NCBI GenBank assembly: GCA_017745015.1
Contig: JAGIAF010000092.1
Span: 1 to 11,423 of the forward strand
Source of the DNA: Bdellovibrio sp.
GTDB taxonomy: Bacteria > Bdellovibrionota > Bdellovibrionia > Bdellovibrionales > Bdellovibrionaceae
Direction: 5' to 3'
Length of the DNA: 11,423 nucleotides
The notes under the pieces: generated by a model
What the model saw: only the letters and a program-made list of their open reading frames with translations
Told to the model about the DNA's origin: nothing
Databases searched by the model: none
In this document: positions 6,965 to 11,423 of the stretch, one piece after another
How the letters are laid out: each line of letters begins with the position of its first letter
Numbering within the stretch: position 1 is the stretch's first letter
Made by a program: the position numbers and the translations under genes

Positions 6965-6968
6965 GCTT
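6952..6968 (+). promoter_or_regulatory. Sigma-54-type -24/-12 promoter before the 115-aa exported protein
   Basis: TGGCA at 6952-6956 and TTGCTT at 6963-6968 match the sigma-54 consensus TGGCAC-N5-TTGC, with one mismatch (A for C at 6957). The diagnostic GG (6953-6954) and GC (6965-6966) are exactly 12 bp apart, the required helical phase. Transcription would start near 6978, about 24 nt before ATG 7002, leaving AAAGG (6988-6992) as Shine-Dalgarno. Such a promoter needs an AAA+ enhancer-binding activator; none is encoded in the window. Confidence 0.65.
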
Positions 6969-6970
6969 TA

Positions 6971-6999
6971 GGGGAAGCCATACAACGAAAGGCTTCCCC
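6971..6999 (+). other. 9-bp inverted repeat adjoining the start codon at 7002
   Basis: GGGGAAGCC (6971-6979) and GGCTTCCCC (6991-6999) are a perfect inverted repeat with an 11-nt loop, ending 2 bp before ATG 7002. In a transcript coming from upstream it would tie up part of the AAAGG Shine-Dalgarno. A transcript starting near 6978 from the sigma-54-like promoter would lack most of the 5' arm and leave the start free. It may also be an operator. Confidence 0.5.
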
Positions 7000-7001
7000 C
7001 C

Positions 7002-7349
7002 ATGAAAGCGATCTTCATTGCCATGTCTTTGCTGCTGACGGCGACTCTTGCTGAAGCTTCCAAAGGCAAATGCGCAGACCTCAAAAAAGAACTCGCAGAA
7101 ATGCAACAAGCCCAATCTCAAGTGATGGGAAGCCTCGTAAATAATCACGAAACATTTGCTTCAACTTTAGAAGAATATTCGAGCGTAGTGACGGAGACTC
7201 GGGGGAGTCAGTCGAAAGCTATTGCTAAGGAAATGAATGACACAGCTAAGGCTTTCCGTACGCGCGGGGTTCAAGGTAAGCGTATGGCTGGAAAGCTTCA
7301 AGAAGCGACAAGCGATCTGCTTGCTCGCGTAGTTGAATGTCTTAATTAA
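7002..7349 (+). CDS. Small exported alpha-helical protein
   Basis: The protein is 115 aa with a Sec signal peptide (MKAIFIAMSLLLTATLAEA, cut after A19). The mature part of about 96 residues is rich in Lys, Glu, Gln and Ala and should be almost all helix, with coiled-coil character over 24-66 and 70-112. It has just two cysteines, C24 and C113, at opposite ends of the mature chain. A helical hairpin would bring them together for a disulfide in the periplasm. No family is recognised. It is preceded by a sigma-54-type promoter and a start-adjacent hairpin, so it is probably expressed only in certain conditions. It converges on the next gene with an 8-bp overlap of their ends (7342-7349) and no terminator of its own is seen. 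Confidence 0.8.
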   Translation: MKAIFIAMSLLLTATLAEASKGKCADLKKELAEMQQAQSQVMGSLVNNHETFASTLEEYSSVVTETRGSQSKAIAKEMNDTAKAFRTRGVQGKRMAGKLQEATSDLLARVVECLN

Positions 7350-7872
7350 GCTTCTTATAGAAGCGGGGGTCGAAAGAAATCGGGCGCGTCTCGGGGGAGA
7401 GCGCATCGTAGTCTTTCTCGAGGCGACCGAAGTAAAGTAGGTCGCCTTCGATTTTAAAAATGCCAAATCTCTTCTGACCAGCATCTGACACTTTGATCGG
7501 TCTTCCGCCGGTAACCAAAGCGCAACTCAATCCCGTGATCTCTTTTTCTTCGTGAAGTTCCCAGTCTGTATAACCGCATACGGCGCGACTGTTGAAGTCT
7601 GCCACAATCGCATCGTCTTCTGCTGCCAAAGTGATCCCACCGAATGTGAAATCAATCGTCGTCTCAGTCAGAGAAAACCCACCTTCGTTACGAATCGTCA
7701 TCAGTGGGCGAGTGCATTGGCTATCTAAGTAATAGAACTCAGAAAGCATCACGTCCCCTTGGTCGAAGTGTTCTTCGCGGATGACCTGGTTTTGGCAGGG
7801 CTGCTGCCAACGGCCTTCTAATGCTGTTTGGTTGGCCCACAGAAAGTGATTCAGAACGAGAATAAGAAGCAT
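7342..7872 (-). CDS. Exported Cys-rich protein of unknown function, lipocalin-like start
   Basis: The protein is 176 aa, or slightly shorter if a later start is used. The first 13 or so residues are hydrophobic (MLLILVLNHFLWA) with no basic residue, so the signal peptide is short and unusual. The mature part alternates in a beta-strand-like way and carries G20-R-W22, a G-x-W motif near the start that is typical of lipocalin-like barrels, plus four cysteines (C26, C53, C99, C117), enough for two disulfides. This suggests a small periplasmic beta-barrel, as an inference only. No Shine-Dalgarno stands before ATG 7872 (upstream is CCCCCACCCG). A -10-like TATACT lies on the minus strand at 7913-7918, giving a leader of about 34 nt. 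The stop overlaps the end of the convergent 115-aa gene. Confidence 0.7.
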   Translation of the reverse strand: MLLILVLNHFLWANQTALEGRWQQPCQNQVIREEHFDQGDVMLSEFYYLDSQCTRPLMTIRNEGGFSLTETTIDFTFGGITLAAEDDAIVADFNSRAVCGYTDWELHEEKEITGLSCALVTGGRPIKVSDAGQKRFGIFKIEGDLLYFGRLEKDYDALSPETRPISFDPRFYKKLN

Positions 7873-8154
7873 CGGGTGGGGGTATCAGTTTCTTTTTTCA
7901 GTGCCAAGGTCTAGTATAATAACGCTTTACAGCTAAATAAGTTTTTGATGGTTCAGATGATGACATAATGGGCAAATACTGGAGTCTTTGGCGTCAGCGC
8001 ATCATTGTCCTCAATAAAGAAAACGTCAGTATTGTCAGTATCTTGTTTAATTGTAAGTTGGTGTAAGATTTTTTGCTTGCAATATTTACATGCCTGGAAC
8101 TTAATAGGTCAGTTCCAAATTGGCACTCAAGCTCGCAGGAACGAGGGGGCAGAT
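7873..8154. promoter_or_regulatory. 282-bp intergenic region upstream of the DksA-like gene
   Basis: The region is AT-rich and likely holds promoters for both flanking genes. A perfect TATAAT lies at 7915-7920 on the plus strand, without a good -35 box; its complement offers TATACT (7913-7918) to the minus gene. If the plus box is used, the DksA-like mRNA has a leader of about 230 nt. Two direct copies of GTCAGTAT at 8025-8032 and 8034-8041, 9 bp apart, could be a regulator site. Other -35/-10 pairs near 8043-8069 are weak. No RNA gene is seen. Confidence 0.4.
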
Positions 8155-8526
8155 ATGGCTATCTCTGAAAAGCTTGTCAGCGAATGCAGACAAAGACTTT
8201 TGCAATCGAAGCAAGATATCCTCAATAGAGTGAAGGAAGCTCGGTTGAATTTGGACCAGAACGAGGAAAAGGGCGGCGATGAAGGCGATCAAACAGTTCG
8301 CGTTCTTGCTGAACAAGAATTCCTTAGCATGCATGAAAGACTTCGCTCGCAGCTAATGGAAATCGAATCGGCTCTGGCACGTATCGAAAATGGTTCATTC
8401 GGTTACTGTGAAGAGACCGAAGAGGAAATCGAGCCAGAAAGACTGCGCGCGATTCCTTGGACTCGTCTAAGCATCGAAGGTGCTGAGATTCGCGAGTCTG
8501 TGAACAAACGCTACGCTCGCGGCTAA
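8155..8526 (+). CDS. DksA/TraR family protein lacking the zinc-finger cysteines
   Basis: The protein is 123 aa. Residues 1-80 form the long coiled-coil hairpin and 81-110 the C-terminal finger region (NGSFGYCEETEEEIEPERLR, then AIPWTRL). DksA proteins enter the RNA polymerase secondary channel and act with ppGpp at rRNA and stress promoters. Here the four zinc positions, with the canonical x2-x17-x2 spacing, are C85, T88, S106 and G109: only one cysteine remains, so zinc binding by this site is unlikely. At the coiled-coil tip, D42-x-x-D45-x-T47 keeps the two acidic residues of the DxxDxA motif with T for A. It resembles zinc-independent paralogues such as Pseudomonas DksA2. The start ATG 8155 has GAGGGGG at 8143-8149; a longer frame from 8005 lacks such a site and adds residues foreign to the family. 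It is transcribed alone, with a terminator at 8562-8604. Confidence 0.88.
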   Translation: MAISEKLVSECRQRLLQSKQDILNRVKEARLNLDQNEEKGGDEGDQTVRVLAEQEFLSMHERLRSQLMEIESALARIENGSFGYCEETEEEIEPERLRAIPWTRLSIEGAEIRESVNKRYARG

Positions 8527-8561
8527 GAGCGATTACATTTAGAATTTCTCGAGGGGATTAG

Positions 8562-8604
8562 AAAGGGAATGTGGCTGAAGGGCCGCGTTCCCTTTTGTTT
8601 TTTT
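8562..8604 (+). terminator. Strong intrinsic terminator of the DksA-like gene
   Basis: A 14-bp stem with two G-U pairs (8562-8575 with 8582-8595) closes a 6-nt loop and is followed by TGTTTTTTT to 8604. The outer part is AAAGGGAA/TTCCCTTT. It lies 36 bp after the stop. Confidence 0.93.
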
Positions 8605-8739
8605 ATGGGATTACAAAAATGGTTACTTTGTGAGATTTTTACACCGAACTTTTTTTGTGCATGAACTCGTTTGATTTGAGTTGAGCTTAATAATTGCATG
8701 TCAGCCCAGTGAATAACATAAAAAACTGGAGTGATAACT
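8605..8739 (+). promoter_or_regulatory. AT-rich leader of the exported ART-like gene
   Basis: This stretch is clearly more AT-rich than its surroundings and must carry the promoter, since a terminator lies directly upstream. TTGATT and TTGAGT near 8669-8680 and a TTAATAATT near 8687 are possible boxes, but none has ideal spacing. The Shine-Dalgarno is GGAG at 8728-8731, 8 nt before GTG 8740. It overlaps the alternative GTG at 8731 and so decides against that start. Confidence 0.35.
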
Positions 8740-9582
8740 GTGAGTTACCGTATTCGCAAATTAGGCCTAGCTCTTCTTGTCTCCGTCTCGGTTCTGCCGT
8801 TTTCTTCGGCGTTTGCGCGCCAGCCGCAAGTACAAGACGTTGAAAAAGCTCTCTTAAGTCTCACAGATTCCGTAGAGCAACAATTATTCTTCTATCCTAA
8901 TTGGGGAACAGACTTTTTAAAGCCAGGTACTAACCACGGTTCGGAAAGTAAGTTGAGTGAAAGTTATAAATCCCCACAACCATTTTATAACAAGAGAAAT
9001 AACATGGATGGCGGGATTGTTGCTTATAATGGGCATATTTTCGTGGACGCTTATTTTAGAGATCAAAGGTTCCAAAATCCAAATCCTAAATACTCCTCGG
9101 CTGAATTAGCACAGATGCAGCCATGGTTTCGATGGGACGATCAAGCTAATGTCTATCGTAAAGAGTACGGTGGCTCTCAAATGATGTTGATGCAGAACTT
9201 CGTGGGTCCTGATGGTCGAGTGAAGTTGTATAGAGGTGCTAATTTAAAAAACGTGAAGAATCTGGTGGCTTTGAAAAACGGTGATAAGTCTGTTTTGAAG
9301 AGCCTTTTCGGGACTAAATCCAATGGGCAGTTTTTTACTCCTGATTTGGATGCTGCCAAAAGATGGGCAACTGGTTATGTGGTTGAGATTTCTGTAACTC
9401 CCGAAATGCTAATGAAGAGCTATGTCGGAATCGAGTACGACTATCTTGAGATATGCCTTTGTGAGGAGGATGTTTTGACGAGCGCCGTTCAAACAGTGCA
9501 GGCCTATGCATATCAAAAACCGGCGGACTCACCTCGTGAGGATGGCTCTACAGGGACTGGTGGAGTAGATTCTCCAGACTGA
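8740..9582 (+). CDS. Exported protein with possible ADP-ribosyltransferase-like domain
   Basis: The protein is 280 aa from GTG 8740. The Sec signal peptide is MSYRIRKLGLALLVSV... cut near AFA-RQ (about 26). Residues 30-155 match nothing I know and are rich in aromatic and Asn residues. Residues 160-255 carry a pattern seen in ADP-ribosyltransferase-like folds: LYRG (163-166, R165), a variable stretch, then GQFFTPDLDAAKRWATG (196-212), a strand (YVVEISV) and an acidic segment (IEYDYLEI, CLCEED). In those enzymes the Arg, a Ser/Thr strand and a Glu bind NAD and catalyse transfer. I cannot assign the catalytic Glu; E232 and E237 are candidates. The tail (about 262-280) is disordered and Gly/Asp/Ser-rich. 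Base composition is more AT-rich than its neighbours, so it may be acquired. Export fits a secreted enzyme or effector, but that is inference. Confidence 0.75.
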   Translation: MSYRIRKLGLALLVSVSVLPFSSAFARQPQVQDVEKALLSLTDSVEQQLFFYPNWGTDFLKPGTNHGSESKLSESYKSPQPFYNKRNNMDGGIVAYNGHIFVDAYFRDQRFQNPNPKYSSAELAQMQPWFRWDDQANVYRKEYGGSQMMLMQNFVGPDGRVKLYRGANLKNVKNLVALKNGDKSVLKSLFGTKSNGQFFTPDLDAAKRWATGYVVEISVTPEMLMKSYVGIEYDYLEICLCEEDVLTSAVQTVQAYAYQKPADSPREDGSTGTGGVDSPD

Positions 9583-9616
9583 TCTTATTTTGAATGAGCC
9601 ATTGTTAAAGGAATTC

Positions 9617-9625
9617 TGATATACT
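9617..9625 (+). promoter_or_regulatory. Extended -10 promoter, possible leaderless start of the hydrolase gene
   Basis: TGATATACT is an extended -10 element (TG at 9617-9618, TATACT at 9620-9625), which can work without a -35 box; none is seen. It lies 6 nt before ATG 9632, so transcription would begin at the start codon. The only Shine-Dalgarno-like AAAGGA (9607-9612) is 19 nt before the ATG, too far to use. Confidence 0.45.
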
Positions 9626-9631
9626 TAAGCA

Positions 9632-10159
9632 ATGGCGAACCCAAACACCGCACTTTTAATTATCGATGCTCAAGTAAATATGTTTGATCCTGCCTTCGCT
9701 GTTCACGATGCCGATGACATTCTTGAAAAACTGAAGGGGCTGGTTTCTTTGGCGCGCACATCGGGCACCCAAGTTATCTTTGTTCAACACAGCGGACCTG
9801 TGGGTGCCGTGGATGAGCCTCGTGCTCCCGGTTGGTTGCTTCATCCTGAGCTTTCCGTGGAAGAGGGTGATCTGATCACTCAGAAAACTGAATTCAGTGC
9901 ATTTTCAAATGCGGAGCTGGCGCCTCGTCTGCGAAGTAAGGGAATTCAAAAGCTGATCATCGCGGGAATGCAGTCTGAACTTTGCATCGCGAGCACATGT
10001 CAGGCTGCTGTCGCAGAAGGTTTTGGTGTGACGTTGGTAGCTGATGCGCACACGACCTATGATTCTGAAACGGAATCGGCTCCAGAGATTATTGCGCGTG
10101 TGAATAAGGAACTAAAAGAAATTGCGACACTTTGGCGAATCGAAGAGATTCACCCTTAG
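9632..10159 (+). CDS. Isochorismatase-like cysteine hydrolase
   Basis: The protein is 175 aa, typical for the small isochorismatase-like (cysteine hydrolase) family of cytoplasmic enzymes that split amides or enol-ethers. The catalytic triad is visible: D12 in ALLIIDAQVNMF, K85 in ITQKTEFSAF, and C118 in AGMQSELCIASTCQAA, with the usual aspartate/aromatic segment VADAHTTYDSE (136-146). The family covers nicotinamidases, N-carbamoylsarcosine amidases and others; the zinc-binding Asp-x-His-x-x-His of nicotinamidase is not seen, so that activity is unlikely. The true substrate cannot be told from sequence. It stands alone: the next gene converges on it, with stops 3 bp apart (10159 and 10163). 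Confidence 0.9.
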   Translation: MANPNTALLIIDAQVNMFDPAFAVHDADDILEKLKGLVSLARTSGTQVIFVQHSGPVGAVDEPRAPGWLLHPELSVEEGDLITQKTEFSAFSNAELAPRLRSKGIQKLIIAGMQSELCIASTCQAAVAEGFGVTLVADAHTTYDSETESAPEIIARVNKELKEIATLWRIEEIHP

Positions 10160-10162
10160 CCC

Positions 10163-10831
10163 TTATTGATTAAAAACTTTTGCTTTGATGGCTTGGTATT
10201 TTTCCGGAGTCATATTCTTCAACCGGTCTGCCATAATCAAACTGTTGAAATAACGAAGGCGTTCTGAAGTGTTCAAAGACGGATTGAGTTGCAAAGCATA
10301 GTTGTACAAAGCCTCGTGAACAATCATTACGGCTTTGTTGCCATCATCCAGAGCGTTCCAAATGTGATAGTTAATGAAATAGCGTGAATCTTCCGGGAAA
10401 ATCGGTTCATGCTGAATCGCGAGCTGGCGCAGAGTGCAGCCGGCAAGTGTGAATCCCAAACCTGTATCGTTGACCGGCAATAGATCACCAATGGTGAATT
10501 GGGCCTCTGCCCAGAAGCTATCAATGATCACTTGCAGCTTGGCTTCAAGTTCCGGATCCAGAGTTTTTAAACGAGCGACCAGAGCTTTTGCTGTCAGAGT
10601 TCCAGTATCGCAAACAACTTTATTTCCCATCATCACGGCGCAGTTTTTTGGAGCCGCTGTATCTTGAGGGAAATATAAAAGCATCGAGTAGCGATGAGTT
10701 GCCTCAACCGCATCGTACATAAAGGCACTACCATCGGCGCAGACGATTGCGTTGCCACCATTTCCGAACTCCGTTGAAGCCGACAGCAGAGAAGATGAGA
10801 AAAGTGTGACCAGCAATACAAGTATTTTCAT
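10163..10831 (-). CDS. Secreted GNGGN / VHEALY protein, partner of a TIGR02147 regulator
   Basis: The protein is 222 aa with a Sec signal peptide (MKILVLLVTLFSSSLLSAS, cut near 18-20). The mature start GNGGNAIVC (23-31) and a helix with VHEALYNYALQL (171-182), followed by SERLRYFNSLIM (189-200), match a group of secreted proteins common in Bdellovibrio-type genomes, as I recall them. The H172-E173 pair in a helix hints at half of a metallopeptidase motif, but HExxH is not complete (H-E-A-L-Y), so enzyme activity is unsupported. Four cysteines (C31, C64, C74, C132) may form two disulfides. The start ATG 10831 lies 1 bp after the stop of the TIGR02147 gene, with AAGGA 7 nt ahead inside that gene, so the two are translated together. 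Confidence 0.75.
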   Translation of the reverse strand: MKILVLLVTLFSSSLLSASTEFGNGGNAIVCADGSAFMYDAVEATHRYSMLLYFPQDTAAPKNCAVMMGNKVVCDTGTLTAKALVARLKTLDPELEAKLQVIIDSFWAEAQFTIGDLLPVNDTGLGFTLAGCTLRQLAIQHEPIFPEDSRYFINYHIWNALDDGNKAVMIVHEALYNYALQLNPSLNTSERLRYFNSLIMADRLKNMTPEKYQAIKAKVFNQ

Positions 10832-10832
10832 C

Positions 10833-11423
10833 TTACGATCCTTGCTCTATGGAAGCGATTCGTGTGGCAGGAACGATCTGCACGCACACGTTATACACCT
10901 CGGTTCTTTCGCCTTCTTCCAAAAGCGCGCTCACATCAGCACGGAATTTTTTCGCTAACAACTTTGCTTTGTAAAGTTGACGAGGATTTGTTGGGACGAT
11001 GATGGAGGTGATGTCGCGCAACTCAAGAGCATCTGTTTCCAAAGATTGAATTGATTTGTGCAGAAGTTGACGCTGATAATTTCGCAATGCTGAAGAAGGA
11101 ATATCATGAGTGGAAGTTAAATGCTTGTGAGTTGGAAAAAGTTTTCCATTCGTTTCTTCAACCAAGCCCACAGTGATCAATCTTGTCAAAGAGTCGCTGA
11201 CTGTGTTCTCGGATAACCCCAGGCGTTCTGCAATCCACCCTGGGCTGCTGTTGAATGAAGATGTTTCCATCAAATTCAAAATCGCAAAGTGATGCCATTC
11301 AGGAAGGAACGAATATTTCTCTTCGGAAATCTGGTGGGGAGCACGATCATCTTTTCTTTCGTGCAATGATTTACCAATCAAGAATTCCAAACGTTCCGCT
11401 TTATCAGGTGGCAAATCCAGTGC
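10833..11423 (-). CDS. TIGR02147/DUF4423 family regulator, N-terminus beyond the window
   Basis: About 196 codons are visible. The frame is open to the window end (ALDLPPDKAERLEFLIGKSL...), so the true start lies outside; a TTG at 11412-11414 is not a likely start. The missing part, roughly 60 residues by family length, should hold an XRE-like helix-turn-helix, of which ALDLPPDKAERLEFLIG is the end. The visible part is the DUF4423 region: SFLPEWHHFAILNLMET, then a winged-helix-like stretch (SPGWIAERLGLSENTVSDSL, TRLITVGLVEETNGKLFPT). It ends in the typical RDITSIIVPTNPRQL (about 141-155 of the visible part) and the acidic/Cys-Val tail. These regulators occur mainly in Bdellovibrionota and Fibrobacteres. 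It is co-transcribed with the secreted protein downstream, which it may control. Confidence 0.88.
   Translation of the reverse strand, partial: ALDLPPDKAERLEFLIGKSLHERKDDRAPHQISEEKYSFLPEWHHFAILNLMETSSFNSSPGWIAERLGLSENTVSDSLTRLITVGLVEETNGKLFPTHKHLTSTHDIPSSALRNYQRQLLHKSIQSLETDALELRDITSIIVPTNPRQLYKAKLLAKKFRADVSALLEEGERTEVYNVCVQIVPATRIASIEQGS

Noticed and set aside
7968..8066. Small 32-codon frame starting ATGGGCAAATAC
   Set aside because: It has no Shine-Dalgarno, no recognisable protein pattern and lies in an AT-rich promoter region.
8119..8134. TGGCAC followed by TCGC as a second sigma-54 promoter before the DksA-like gene
   Set aside because: The GG-GC distance is 13 instead of 12 and TTGC is not matched, so it would not bind sigma-54 in phase.
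8005..8154. N-terminal extension of the DksA-like protein
   Set aside because: It contains hydrophobic, Cys-rich residues foreign to the family. ATG 8155 has GAGGGGG at the right distance.
9632..10159. Nicotinamidase (pncA)
   Set aside because: The Asp-x-His-x-x-His zinc site typical of nicotinamidases is missing, so only the broad hydrolase family is supported.
10163..10831. Zinc metallopeptidase call based on the VHE motif
   Set aside because: HExxH is incomplete (H-E-A-L-Y) and no third ligand could be assigned.

Overview
The window most likely comes from a Bdellovibrionota genome (Bdellovibrio or a close relative). The evidence is a TIGR02147/DUF4423-type regulator, a secreted protein with a GNGGN start and a VHEALY motif, an exported 'beta-sandwich plus repeats' protein, moderate GC, and several signal-peptide proteins of no known family. 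This assignment rests on family recognition, not on a database search. It looks like ordinary chromosome: no insertion sequence, phage module, CRISPR array, tRNA or rRNA is visible.

Layout. Positions 1-103 hold a possible partial minus-strand gene start. Positions 104-1800 are a two-gene minus-strand operon: a 2-Cys peroxiredoxin, then (2 bp later) an ATP-grasp-like ligase. Diverging from it is a plus-strand pair (1879-3252), exonuclease III and an FxsA-family membrane protein, closed by a hairpin that overlaps the fxsA stop codon. After a 123-bp spacer with RNA-like pairing comes an exported protein with five 53-residue repeats (3376-4749). It converges, across a bidirectional terminator, on a penicillin-binding transpeptidase (4844-6139, minus). 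A TetR-type regulator (6302-6910) diverges from the transpeptidase.

Next is a 115-aa exported helical protein (7002-7349), preceded by a strong sigma-54-type -24/-12 match and nested inverted repeats. Its stop overlaps that of a convergent 176-aa exported Cys-rich protein. Then follow a DksA/TraR-family protein whose zinc finger has kept one of four cysteines (8155-8526) with a strong terminator, an exported protein whose C-terminal half recalls ADP-ribosyltransferases (8740-9582), an isochorismatase-like hydrolase (9632-10159), and a minus-strand pair: a TIGR02147 regulator cut by the window edge, then a secreted GNGGN/VHEALY protein 1 bp downstream.

Together the genes cover oxidative stress and DNA repair (peroxiredoxin, ExoIII), cell-wall synthesis (transpeptidase), transcription control (TetR, DksA-like, TIGR02147) and the periplasm or outside (five exported proteins). 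No single pathway links them. The observations most worth a second look are the zinc-finger-less DksA-like protein, the sigma-54 promoter region, the ART-like exported protein, the 53-residue repeat protein, and the peroxiredoxin/ATP-grasp pair.
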